Below are positions 28,894 through 37,682 of a DNA stretch of 64,000 nucleotides, piece by piece. A program made the position numbers and the translations under genes. Under the pieces are notes generated by a model. It worked only from the letters and a program-made list of their open reading frames with translations, was not told the DNA's origin and searched no databases. Source of the DNA: JAPPHA01 sp963662815. GTDB taxonomy: Bacteria; Pseudomonadota; Alphaproteobacteria; Rhodobacterales; Rhodobacteraceae. Location: positions 186,001 to 250,000 of the forward strand of contig CAXXWA010000005.1 of the NCBI GenBank assembly GCA_963662815.2. Direction: 5' to 3'. The first letter of the stretch is position 1. The number at the start of each line of letters is the position of its first letter.

Positions 28894-28905
28894 TCCGTTG
28901 CTGGT

Positions 28906-30444
28906 TCAGTGCGTCCAGTTCAGATGATCCGCCGGGGGGATCTCGCGTTCGCGCCGAGCGATGAAGTCGCGCAGGGCCTCGTCCCTGGCCTCGTCCAGTT
29001 TCGGTTCCTCGTAGTCCGCCAGGAGCGACTTCGCGAAAGCGAGTGCGCGTCCGGTCGTCTCGACGCAGCCCTCGGCCGTCCATTGTTCGATCGAGTTGTT
29101 GTCGAACAGTTCGGGCAGGAAGAACGCGTCCTGAAACGTCTCCTGCGTGTGCGGATGGTCGAGAAAGTGCCCGCCTGGTCCGACGTCCGAGACCGCGGCG
29201 ACCGCGCGGTCGAAGTCGCCCCACTGCAGGCCTTCAGCCATGCGGTACGCCATGGCGCACTGCTCCGCGTCGACGACGAACTTGGCCGCCGAACAGTGCA
29301 TTCCCGCCTCGTTCCACCCGGCCGAATGCCAGATGTAATTTGCGCCGGCGTGAATTGCGGCGGACAGCGTCGTCGCACTTTCGTACCCGGCCTGCGCGTC
29401 GAGCGTCTTTGCTCCGCCCAGCGTGTTCGACGTGCGCCACGGGACGCGGTAGCGGCGCGCCATCTGGCCGATCATGAAATTCATCAGCGAGATTTCGGGC
29501 GTCCCGGCCATCGGCGCGCCGGACTTCATGCTGACCGTGGACAGGTAGTGGCCGTAGATTGCGGGCGCTCCCTTCCGGACGACCTGGGTATACGCAAGCG
29601 CCGACAGCGCTTCCGCGTTGAGTTGCGCCACGGCCGCCGGCACGTTCGCGGGTGTGTTCGCACCGCCGAGCACGAAAGGCGAGCAGAGAACGGGCTGCAT
29701 GCGCCGGCTGAAGGCGCGCATGGCACCGAGCATGGTTTCGTCCCAGACTAGAGGCGAGTTGCCGTTGCAATTGCCGGTCGTCACCGCGTGGTTCTCGAGG
29801 ACGTCCTCTCCGAAAAGGATGGCGCACATCTCCATCACGTCTTCCGCGTTCTTCGGGGAAGTCGTCATGCCCATGAATGTCTTGTCTGAGTACTTCATGG
29901 ACGAATAGGTGATGCGGAGGTGGCGCTGGCTGATCGGATGGTCGAAGGGCTCCACGATGTGATGCGCGGTGCTGTGAAGCGCCGGAAGCATGTGGCTGAG
30001 CTTGTGGAACATCGCGAGATCCTCAAGCGTCGGATTGCGGCGCACGTCCTCGAGATCGCGAAGATAGGGCGCGCCGGTCATCGGCACGAAAATCGCGCGG
30101 CGGCCGCCGACCTCGACGTTGTTGGCGGGATTGCGCGCGAGATAGGTGAACGTCTCCGGAATGGATGCAATCAGTTCGCGGACCATGTCGCGGTCGAGGA
30201 AGACCATTTCTCCCTTGATCCCTGCGCCGGCGCGCTTCCAGTCCGCAATTGCGACCGGATCGCGGAATTGCACGCCCACGTTCTCGAGAATGTCCATCGA
30301 GGCGTTGTCGATGCGCGCGACTTGATCTTCGCTCATGACCTCGCAAAGGGGAAGCCGGCACTCGAGCGCCGGCAGCATTGCGGTGTCCCTCGCTGCTCTC
30401 AACGCCCGTCTCGCCGCGCGGCCCCCGGATCGGCGTTTCGTCAT
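28906..30444 (-). CDS. MttB-like (non-pyrrolysine) trimethylamine/betaine methyltransferase
   Basis: Corrinoid-dependent methyltransferase superfamily, 512 residues. Family segments include ILENVGVQFRDPVAIADW near the start, VTTGNCNGNSPLVWDE, FVLGGANTPANVPAAVAQLN, and EAGMHCSAAKFVVDAE. There is no in-frame amber codon, so this is the non-Pyl group, members of which demethylate glycine betaine or other quaternary amines in bacteria. ATG 30444 (MTKRRSGGRAARR) has GGAGA upstream; longer frames are not conserved. No corrinoid protein gene lies nearby. It is convergent with the FAD oxidase gene and divergent from the dipeptidase gene. Confidence 0.92.
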   Translation of the reverse strand: MTKRRSGGRAARRALRAARDTAMLPALECRLPLCEVMSEDQVARIDNASMDILENVGVQFRDPVAIADWKRAGAGIKGEMVFLDRDMVRELIASIPETFTYLARNPANNVEVGGRRAIFVPMTGAPYLRDLEDVRRNPTLEDLAMFHKLSHMLPALHSTAHHIVEPFDHPISQRHLRITYSSMKYSDKTFMGMTTSPKNAEDVMEMCAILFGEDVLENHAVTTGNCNGNSPLVWDETMLGAMRAFSRRMQPVLCSPFVLGGANTPANVPAAVAQLNAEALSALAYTQVVRKGAPAIYGHYLSTVSMKSGAPMAGTPEISLMNFMIGQMARRYRVPWRTSNTLGGAKTLDAQAGYESATTLSAAIHAGANYIWHSAGWNEAGMHCSAAKFVVDAEQCAMAYRMAEGLQWGDFDRAVAAVSDVGPGGHFLDHPHTQETFQDAFFLPELFDNNSIEQWTAEGCVETTGRALAFAKSLLADYEEPKLDEARDEALRDFIARREREIPPADHLNWTH

Positions 30445-30788
30445 TTTCCGGTCTCCTACGAAAGAGCCATTAGCACATGCGGAGCGCATGCTGCATGCTG
30501 CTTGGCGGCTTTGCCTCCCCGCCGAAGCTCTTCGCGCCGTCCCGCAGGGCGCATCAAGCGCCCGGCAGGTGACGCATGGAGCCCGAAGTGTCAAATTGGT
30601 TTGACTGACGCGGCGCGGACCACCACACTTCCCGCGCCGAATTGGGGAGTCCGACATATGCCGCCCGGATCGCTTCAAGATGCAGTGTCTCGCCCGGCCG
30701 CGCCGCGGCATCCTGCGCTCCGCGCCGCGAGCAGGATCGGCGACTCGGGCCGGGCGGGGGACCGCGCCGCCGCTCTCGGGGATTCCTG
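30445..30788. other. Divergent intergenic region mttB-like / M19 dipeptidase
   Basis: 344 bases that should hold the promoters of both genes. Only partial repeats around GCATGC (30493-30511) stand out. No RNA gene or convincing operator is seen. Confidence 0.45.
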
Positions 30789-31766
30789 ATGCGAATCGAT
30801 GCCCTGCAGTATGCGAACTGGTCTGAGCGAATCTTCCGGCAGATGCGCCAGGGCGGCGTCGACGGCGTCCACGCGACCGTCAGCTACCACGGAAATTTCC
30901 GCGATGCGGTCCAGGCCATCGAACAGTGGAACCGCCTGTTCAGGCGGTTCCGCGATCTCATCATGCCGGGACGCGAAGCGTCCGACATCGATCGCGCCAG
31001 GGAATCGGGCCGGACGGCGGTCTTTTTCGGATTCCAGAATCCGTCTCCGATCGAGGACGATGCCGGACTTGTCGAAATCGTGCACGCGCTCGGCGTCAGG
31101 TTCATGCAGTTAAGCTACAACAACCAGTCTCTCCTTGCGTCCGGTTGCTACGAGGCCGAGGACGGCGGCATCACCCGCATGGGACGGCAGGTGATACGGG
31201 AAATGAACCGCGTCGGACTTGTCGTCGACATGAGTCATTCGGCGGACCGGTCCACCATCGAGGCGTCGGAGATTTCCGAAAGGCCGATCGCCATCACCCA
31301 TGCGAACCCGCACGACTGGGCGCCGGCGTGCCGGAACAAGCGCGATGACGTGATGCGCGCCGTGACCGGGAACGGCGGCATGATCGGCTTCTCGCTCTAC
31401 CCGCATCACCTTCGGGACGGATCCGCGTGCACGCTGCGGAGCTTCTGCGAGATGGTCGCCTCGACCGCGGAGCGTTACGGCGTCGAGCATCTGGGGATCG
31501 GTTCCGACCTATGCCAGGACCAGCCTGACAGCGTCGTGCGGTGGATGCGCAACGGACGCTGGGCCATTGACCCCGGCCAAGGGGAGAGTTCCGCCGCCGA
31601 ACCGCGATTCCCGCCCATGCCCGAATGGTTTCGGGACAACAGGGACTTCGGCGCAATCGAGACCGGGCTGCGCGCCGTCGGCATGGACGACGATGATGTC
31701 GCCGGGATCATGGGCGACAACTGGTACAGGTTCTTTGCCGAGAGCTTCGCCCCGGAACGGCGATGA
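30789..31766 (+). CDS. Peptidase M19 family (membrane dipeptidase-like)
   Basis: Zinc dipeptidase-like protein of 325 residues without a signal peptide. MRIDALQYANWSERIFRQMR is the N-terminus; usual metal motifs appear as VGLVVDMSHSADRSTIEASE, PIAITHANPHDWAP and LGIGSDLC. The N-terminal HxD seen in most M19 enzymes is replaced by DGVHATVSYHGNF, as in the dipeptidase-like proteins found in betaine and dimethylglycine catabolic clusters. It is followed by an overlapping gene (ATGA) and DUF3726. Context with MttB suggests a role in quaternary-amine or peptide-betaine breakdown, not proven. Confidence 0.87.
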   Translation: MRIDALQYANWSERIFRQMRQGGVDGVHATVSYHGNFRDAVQAIEQWNRLFRRFRDLIMPGREASDIDRARESGRTAVFFGFQNPSPIEDDAGLVEIVHALGVRFMQLSYNNQSLLASGCYEAEDGGITRMGRQVIREMNRVGLVVDMSHSADRSTIEASEISERPIAITHANPHDWAPACRNKRDDVMRAVTGNGGMIGFSLYPHHLRDGSACTLRSFCEMVASTAERYGVEHLGIGSDLCQDQPDSVVRWMRNGRWAIDPGQGESSAAEPRFPPMPEWFRDNRDFGAIETGLRAVGMDDDDVAGIMGDNWYRFFAESFAPERR

Positions 31767-33449
31767 CCGCGGCCGCGCTGCAGTTCCCCCGCCGGGAACC
31801 GGCCACGATGATGCGTCTCGACCGGCTCGGCTCCCTTCATCAGTGCCGGTTGAGCTTCATGCGCACCCTGACCCGGCGCATGGCGCGGGACGGTTGGCGC
31901 TTCGGGAGAATGCTCTTCGACGTCGATGCCGGCGGCATCGGCCGAGCCGTCTACACGGCCGAGGGTCCGGAGCGCACCTACTCCCTCGTTGCGTTCTCCC
32001 ATGACCTTCCGGACGAACAGCGTTCGGACAGGGTGATCGCGACCGCCTGGGATGCAACCTTCGCCCTCCATGACGGGGTTCCGTCAGAGGAAGACATCAA
32101 CCGTTTGGAGGCAGAACGTGCCGCTTCAGGAGGCCGGGCGCATCTCGGAACGGGAGCTTGTTCTCTCCCGCGCGAACCGGTCGGTGCGGCTCTGGTCGCA
32201 TGTGGTCGACGCGCTTGCCGAAGGACGGCAGCCCGATTCGGAAATGATTGAAGACGTCGGTTACCTGATGCGGACGACCGCGGTCTACGGTTCGGGCAAG
32301 TTCGGCGCTGCCGACCGCGAGGTGATCGCGGACCGCCCGGAATTGGAGGCGCCCTTCCAGGCCGAGATGCTGTCGGTCTACCTCACGCGGGCATTCGTGC
32401 GCGACCTGGCCGAACGCATGGCGCGGCAAAGGGGCGGCCGGCGCGCCGTCCGCCTTGATCCCGCGATTGCGCGCCACCTTGGCATAGGCAATTCCACTGG
32501 CCTCGGCATGGCGCCGTTCCTCGTCAACCACCCGGTGCTGTTCAACAACTGGATGCTGGCGCGCGAGGATGCGGTTGCGCGGGTGCGCGCGATCAGGTCG
32601 GCGACGCCCGCGGAGACGGACATGTTTCGCCGACTGCTCGCGCGGTCGGCGGAATCCGTGCGCCGCTGGCGCACGGCCCATCCGATCCAGGCCGGGCGGG
32701 TGGCAGGTCTTGCAAGGGATCTCGAGGCTCTGGAACTGCGGGTTCGCGCCGACGACCTCGACGCGCGCTATCCATGGGACCGCTTGATGAACTGGGCTGC
32801 CGCGGCGCTGAGCATGGAAGGGCAGGAGCTTCTTGCGTCGCTGATGCTCGAGCCTTACGGCGAACTGGTCAACCCGCTGGCGGAGCGCATGTCGGATCGC
32901 GACGCCGACGCCTTCCTGATCGATGGCTCGATGCCGATTGCGGAACTCCGCCTGCTCATCGAGTCTTCGTTCGGCTGGGCGCTGGCGTACGACTGGACGG
33001 CGCGCGAGAACACCGCGCGTGCCTGGTACGTCTCGGAGGAGAAGCTGGAACCGCGCCTCGGGGAGCGATACGAGGAACCGGTTGCCGAATTCGAACAACC
33101 CCTTGCGCCGGCGCGTGACGCCGCGGCCGCGCACGCCGCGCTCGCCGCCTGGGATGGATGCCGGCCGGTCGCGGAGTTCCTGCACGCGCATCCCGAACAC
33201 CGCCATTCGGTGCGCCGCGCGCAGTTGCGGAGAAAGGCGCCGTACGGGGAGATTCGCGACAACACGATCGGGGCGGAGCTGCTTCCAATCGACATGCTGA
33301 GGGCGAAGCTGTCGTTCTTCGGCGCAACCCGGTTCGACCCGCGGTCCGACCGGTGGGTCAGGATCTGCATGTACGCCGGCGCCCCCAATCCCGAGGAGCT
33401 GACGGAAGAAAACGCGGACCTCTGGGTCTATCCCGCGGCGCTGCGGTGA
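31763..33449 (+). pseudogene. Uncharacterised protein gene split by one apparent +1 frameshift
   Basis: The ATG overlaps the M19 stop (ATGA). The first frame encodes a plausible protein up to TAWDATFALHDGVPSEEDIN; the reading frame then continues one base later from about 32115 as NVPLQEAGRISERELVLSRA and stays open to 33449. Joined, they give about 560 residues ending ENADLWVYPAALR, immediately overlapped by the DUF3726 start (GTGA). One extra base within 32111-32118 explains the break. I do not recognise a named domain; the protein is rich in Arg and Glu, has no signal peptide, and shares an operon with the dipeptidase and DUF3726. A sequencing error is as likely as a real mutation. Confidence 0.75.
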
Positions 33450-34090
33450 GTTTCTCGCTAAACGAGGTGGAAGCGACGGCGCGAAAGGCCGCGCGCGGTG
33501 CCGGATACGACTGGGGTCTTTGCGAGGAGGCGGGCAGGGCGGCGCGCTGGCTCTGTTCGTTCGGCCTCGACGGTTGCGGCGCGCTGGCCGGACAGCTGCG
33601 TCTCGTTGACGGGACTGACCTTCGGGTCGCCGCGCCAGCCGTCGCCGCGCGCGTCTGGAGGGCGCCGGAGGGAGCCATTTGTCCCCTCGTCGCGGGCGCA
33701 GCCGTTTCCGATTTCGCCTTCAGGCTCGCGGCCGGGGGCTTCGCGCTCGACTCGGTCATGACTCCGATTCTGCTTCTTCCCTTTGCAGGCGCTGCGGCGC
33801 ATCGGACCGGCGCCACCCTCGCTGTCGGGTGGCAGGGATTCGCGGCGATGACGGACGGGAGGGAACTCGACCTCGGAACCGGCATGCGGTCCGGATTCGC
33901 CGCACGGGCGGACCGAGTGACAATTGAAGCCGGAGGGCAAGTCATGCATGCGCTGCAGCGCGCCTCCCGCGCCGAACCGAATCCGGATGACTGGCTTGCG
34001 CTGGAACGGTTCGCGCAAAGGACATACGCGCCCGCCACGCCGGAATCCCGAATGCTGGGCGCCGGTGCCGGAATGTCCGACAACGACTGA
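33446..34090 (+). CDS. DUF3726 family protein
   Basis: Cytoplasmic protein of 214 residues that I recognise as DUF3726 from its start SFSLNEVEATARKAARGAGY followed by DWGLCEEAGRAARWL. The GTG start overlaps the stop of the gene before it. Function is unknown; it is the last gene of the M19 dipeptidase operon, so it may help amino-acid or betaine catabolism. A HAD phosphatase gene on the opposite strand ends 25 bases later. Confidence 0.82.
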   Translation: MSFSLNEVEATARKAARGAGYDWGLCEEAGRAARWLCSFGLDGCGALAGQLRLVDGTDLRVAAPAVAARVWRAPEGAICPLVAGAAVSDFAFRLAAGGFALDSVMTPILLLPFAGAAAHRTGATLAVGWQGFAAMTDGRELDLGTGMRSGFAARADRVTIEAGGQVMHALQRASRAEPNPDDWLALERFAQRTYAPATPESRMLGAGAGMSDND

Positions 34091-34115
34091 CTGCCGCGCC
34101 CTGCGCCTTCGGGAC

Positions 34116-34991
34116 TCAGGTGGTCGCGGCCACGAAATCAGGCCGGATGCCGGAGACTTCCGTCAAGCGAACTATGTCAAGCCCAGCTAGGAGGCCATGG
34201 GAGGACACGAGTACCGTCCGGTGCCCCGCCGTTCCCGCGCCGAGTATGTCCGTGTGCAGGGAATCGCCGATCATCGCCAGCCGCAGCCCGTCGATTCCCT
34301 CGGTCGCGGCATCGAATACGTCCCGGTAAGGCTTGCCGAAGAAAACCGGGCGGCACTCGGTGCGGTCAATGATGTCATGGCCCCAATAGCCTGGCTCGAC
34401 GGTCAGGCCGTTCTCGCGGGGCGCGACCAGATCCACATTCGCGATGACGACCGGCCGAGGAAACCGTCGCAGCGACTCGACGAGGGCGTTCTGCTTCGGG
34501 GTCGACCAGCAGGCGGTGGAGAGGAACAGGATCCCGTCGGCGCGATCCAGAAGGCCTGAATCGGTTCCGAGATTCGCGACATTCCCTGCGAAATCGCGGA
34601 GGTCGTCCCCGGGAGCCGCAATCGCGGCCCAAATGCCGTCCGGCATGATCGACAGGAGGCGTCTTGCCGCAACGTCGCGGCTCGAAACGACTTCCTCGCG
34701 ACCGAAGTCGAAACCCAGCTGGCGGAACTTTTCCACCGCTCCGTCCCGCGGATAGCTCGCGGCATTGGTCACGACGCGGACCACCTTGCCGGCTGCACGA
34801 AGGTCGCGGACGCGGCCGACGGCGCCGGGGATCGCTCCCTCGCCTACATTGAGGACGCCGAACGCGTCGAACAGGAATCCGTCGAATTCCGGCGCGATGC
34901 AGGAAATGTCGCTGATTGCCCTGGTGCCGGTCGCGCGGACGCCGCGCGGCAGGCGGTCTCGAATGTCCTCGTAGCGGGCAAAGGCGCCCAT
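34116..34991 (-). CDS. HAD-superfamily hydrolase, NagD-like (class IIA)
   Basis: Predicted sugar- or polyol-phosphate phosphatase of 291 residues. Motif I is FDGFLFDAFGVLNVG (nucleophile Asp; the second Asp is changed to Phe-Gly context as FDAFG), motif II is VRVVTNAASYPR, and motifs III/IV are FFGKPYRDVFDAA and LAMIGDSLHTDILGA. I chose ATG 34991; a GTG at 35018 overlapping the SDR stop by eight bases would add nine residues. It is the last gene of the minus-strand polyol cluster, where it could dephosphorylate an intermediate or a toxic by-product. Confidence 0.86.
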   Translation of the reverse strand: MGAFARYEDIRDRLPRGVRATGTRAISDISCIAPEFDGFLFDAFGVLNVGEGAIPGAVGRVRDLRAAGKVVRVVTNAASYPRDGAVEKFRQLGFDFGREEVVSSRDVAARRLLSIMPDGIWAAIAAPGDDLRDFAGNVANLGTDSGLLDRADGILFLSTACWSTPKQNALVESLRRFPRPVVIANVDLVAPRENGLTVEPGYWGHDIIDRTECRPVFFGKPYRDVFDAATEGIDGLRLAMIGDSLHTDILGAGTAGHRTVLVSSHGLLAGLDIVRLTEVSGIRPDFVAATT

Positions 34992-35010
34992 GGCATCGAG
35001 CCGGGGATTG

Positions 35011-35781
35011 TCACACACTCGTGAATCCGCCCTCTAGCATCAGGGTGGCGCCGTTTACCAGTTCCGAGGCCGGCGAGGCAAGGTAGAGCGCGGCGTCGGC
35101 GACTTCCACCGGCTCTCCGAAACGGCGCAGCGGCGTGGCGGCGATGAAGGGCGCGGACTTCTCTTCGGCCGACCAGATCTCCTTGCCCATCGGGGTCATG
35201 ATCACGGTCGGGCATATAGCGTTCACCTGGACGTTGTGCCGAGCCCATTCCGCGCAAAGCGACTTGGTGAGGGCATTCAGCGCTCCCTTTGAACTGGCGT
35301 AGGCGGCGTGCCCTTCAAGGGCGATGACTCCGGTCTGGGAGGAAATGTTGATGATCTTGCCCCAGCGCTGGGCGATCATCGCCGGCGCAATCGCTTGGGC
35401 AAGAAGGAACGGCGCCCTGAGGTTGATGCTCATGGTCGCGTCCCATGCCTCCCGTTCGATTTCCAGGGCTGGCGCAACCAGGGCGATTCCCGCAGAATTC
35501 ACCAGGATGTCGATCGTCGGCCATCGGTCGAGAGCTTCGGCGGCGGCGTTGGCCGGTCCGTCCGGACGCGCAAGATCGGCCGGGATCGCGAGGCATTCGC
35601 GGCCGTGGCCGCGAACCGCTTCCCGCGTGGCAGCGAGGCCTTCGGCATCGCGGGCAACCGCAACTATGTCGGCCCCGGCCTCCGAAAACACCTTGCAGAT
35701 CTCCGCGCCGATTCCCCTGGATGCGCCCGTTACCAGGGCGCGCCGCCCAGAGATCGAGAACCTGTCACGCCAACCCCGCAC
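35011..35781 (-). CDS. Short-chain dehydrogenase/reductase, probable polyol dehydrogenase
   Basis: Classical SDR, 256 residues. Cofactor motif is VTGASRGIGAE near residue 17, structural NNAG is NSAGIAL, and the catalytic set is Ser in NISSQTGV with YASSKGA (Tyr and Lys). The C-terminus GATLMLEGGFTSV is typical of gluconate-5-dehydrogenase-like and polyol SDRs. Start is GTG 35781, three bases after the SIS gene stop. Position within the FGGY/ABC cluster supports a sugar-alcohol substrate, an inference. Confidence 0.9.
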   Translation of the reverse strand: MRGWRDRFSISGRRALVTGASRGIGAEICKVFSEAGADIVAVARDAEGLAATREAVRGHGRECLAIPADLARPDGPANAAAEALDRWPTIDILVNSAGIALVAPALEIEREAWDATMSINLRAPFLLAQAIAPAMIAQRWGKIINISSQTGVIALEGHAAYASSKGALNALTKSLCAEWARHNVQVNAICPTVIMTPMGKEIWSAEEKSAPFIAATPLRRFGEPVEVADAALYLASPASELVNGATLMLEGGFTSV

Positions 35782-35784
35782 CGC

Positions 35785-36348
35785 CTACTCCAGGTTGGTG
35801 TGGTTGTCGCGCATCGTTTCGGGTGTCACTGCCACTCGTTCGCGAAGGAGAAGAACAAGGCACTCGAAAACGACATATTGCGCTCCTTCGAAGAGCGAGC
35901 CCATGGGCAGGGTCGACGTCGCTTCCGGCCCCGTGTCGCTCGCCATGGTCTGGGCAGGGATCTCGAGCGCGCCGTCGCAGAGCTTCGCGACCGGCCCATC
36001 CGGCACGGCGGTTACGCAATAGCATCTGGCGCCGGCTTCGCGCGCGCGTCCGACGAGGGCGCGGATCGTCGCGAAATCCCCTGGCCCCGCGCTGACGAGC
36101 AGGAGGTCGCCAGGCCCCACTGGCGGAGTCGTCATGTCTCCTGCGACATGAGCATCGAGCCCCATGTGAAACAGGCGCATGGCGAGCGCCCGCATCATCA
36201 AGCCCTCTCGGCCGACGCCGGCGACGACGATCTTCCCTGAGCGGGCAAGCTCGGCGACAAGCTGCGCCATGCCGTCGGGGCTGACTTCGGCCGAGGCTTT
36301 CCGGATCTCCTCCGCCGCGCGATTGGCCAGTGAAACATAGTCGGTCAA
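35785..36348 (-). CDS. SIS-domain sugar-phosphate isomerase (6-phospho-3-hexuloisomerase-like)
   Basis: Protein of 187 residues consisting of one SIS domain. Visible parts are GKIVVAGVGREGLMMRALAM (phosphate-binding loop), GDMTTPPVGPGDLLLVSAGPG and SLFEGAQYVVFECLVLLL near the end, the arrangement found in HxlB. The stop-start relation with the upstream dehydrogenase gene overlaps by four bases (36345-36348). In this cluster it probably isomerises a ketose phosphate made by the kinase and dehydrogenase. Confidence 0.84.
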   Translation of the reverse strand: MTDYVSLANRAAEEIRKASAEVSPDGMAQLVAELARSGKIVVAGVGREGLMMRALAMRLFHMGLDAHVAGDMTTPPVGPGDLLLVSAGPGDFATIRALVGRAREAGARCYCVTAVPDGPVAKLCDGALEIPAQTMASDTGPEATSTLPMGSLFEGAQYVVFECLVLLLRERVAVTPETMRDNHTNLE

Positions 36349-37682
36349 GCAAACACCTCCGAAAGCGCGTCCTCGAGCAGCCCCGTGTCCTCGAGAAGAT
36401 CGAGCACGGTATACCTTCGCCTCAGGAATCTGGCTGCCCGCACGGATTTTCTCATGCGCGCCGCGTCGATGCCGATGTCAGCTGGCGTCGCAGGGGCGCC
36501 AGCCAGTGTCAGCGTCTTCTGCATGCGCCGACTCGGGACGAGATGGCGGGCAAGGCGGCGGCGCAGCTCCGGCCAGCGTCCGGCAATTGTGCCAAGTCTT
36601 TCGCGGTGCGCGGCCGCATCCAGATGCTTGGCCCGCGTTTCCGCTTCTGCCCGTTCGACCACCGCTCTTTCGACGAAGTGCTCCCTGATCTCCGACCGTT
36701 TTGCGCCCATGTCCGGTGCCCGGCCGAGAATCTCCTCCGCGTCAAGGTCCGCCAGGTTGCGCGCCAGCAGCCACTCGTAGATCCGAATGACCGCGACGCA
36801 GCCAACGGCGACGCAGGAACCATGTCCCACGCGTTCGCCGTTGTGGCCGAGATTCATCATTTCCCACAGGTGAGCAATCTGATGGTCTGCGCCGGACGCC
36901 GGCCGGGACGATCCGTGGATGCCCATGGCGAAACCGGCGAGAAGGAGCCCGTCGAAGAGCCGGGCGACCGCGTCCGAGTCGCCAGCCGCGATTGCTTCGG
37001 GTTCCGCAAGCGGCGACGCGATGTGATCCTGCGCCATCCTGAAGCACTCCGCATCGATCGCCTCTATGCCGAGCAAGTCGGCCACGATCCAGTCGGCACC
37101 CGCCGGAACCTTTCCTGCAAGGTCTCCGAAGCCGCGCGACGTGAGGTAACCCGGCGCCTGCGCAAGGATCTCGAGATCGCCAACCACCGCTGCGGGCGGG
37201 CGGCACGGAATCGTGATCTTGAATCCGCGGTCGGACAGGGGCGCTCCGGCCGAGGTATAGCCGTCCATTGATGCTGCCGTGGCCACGCAGACGTATCGGC
37301 GTTCCAGCCGGGATGCCGCGTACTTCGCGAGGTCGTTTATGACGCCGGAACCCACGGCCAGGATGCACTCGTCCTCCTTCGCGTTCCCGACAATCGCTTC
37401 TCCAATGGCCCGGTCGGGAGCGACGCCGTCGTTCAGGACGTGCAGGCGGACCTCCGTGCCGGCTTCCTCGAGAAGTTGCGCGGCCCGTTTCCCGGCGGCG
37501 CGAAGGGTGTTGCCGTCCGCAACGAGCAGGGCGCGGCGCGGCCCCGCCGCGCGCTCCCAAGCCCTTGCGAGGTCCGTGATTGAACCCTGTCCGCAGAAAA
37601 GGCACTCGACATCGCCTGATCGTTCAAGCGCATGCTGAATCGCACTGGACCGGAACCGTTCAGCTGGCAATGCGCTTGCCAT
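36345..37682 (-). CDS. sn-glycerol-1-phosphate dehydrogenase-like protein (AraM family)
   Basis: Iron-type alcohol dehydrogenase fold, 445 residues. Seen: LAVGSGVINDLAKYAASRL (NAD-binding GSG), CVATAASMDGYTSAGAPLSD (substrate loop), GFGDLAGKVPAGADW (metal Asp), and the two His motifs ASGADHQIAHLWEM and GERVGHGSCVAVG. B. subtilis AraM uses glycerol-1-phosphate; within this cluster a pentitol or tetritol phosphate is also possible. The start lies 23 bases inside the end of the ABC ATPase gene, so it belongs to the same operon. Confidence 0.86.
   Translation of the reverse strand: MASALPAERFRSSAIQHALERSGDVECLFCGQGSITDLARAWERAAGPRRALLVADGNTLRAAGKRAAQLLEEAGTEVRLHVLNDGVAPDRAIGEAIVGNAKEDECILAVGSGVINDLAKYAASRLERRYVCVATAASMDGYTSAGAPLSDRGFKITIPCRPPAAVVGDLEILAQAPGYLTSRGFGDLAGKVPAGADWIVADLLGIEAIDAECFRMAQDHIASPLAEPEAIAAGDSDAVARLFDGLLLAGFAMGIHGSSRPASGADHQIAHLWEMMNLGHNGERVGHGSCVAVGCVAVIRIYEWLLARNLADLDAEEILGRAPDMGAKRSEIREHFVERAVVERAEAETRAKHLDAAAHRERLGTIAGRWPELRRRLARHLVPSRRMQKTLTLAGAPATPADIGIDAARMRKSVRAARFLRRRYTVLDLLEDTGLLEDALSEVFA

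Noticed and set aside
28906..30444. Pyrrolysine (amber) codon in the MttB-like gene
   Set aside because: The frame is continuous with no in-frame TAG, so it belongs to the non-pyrrolysine group.
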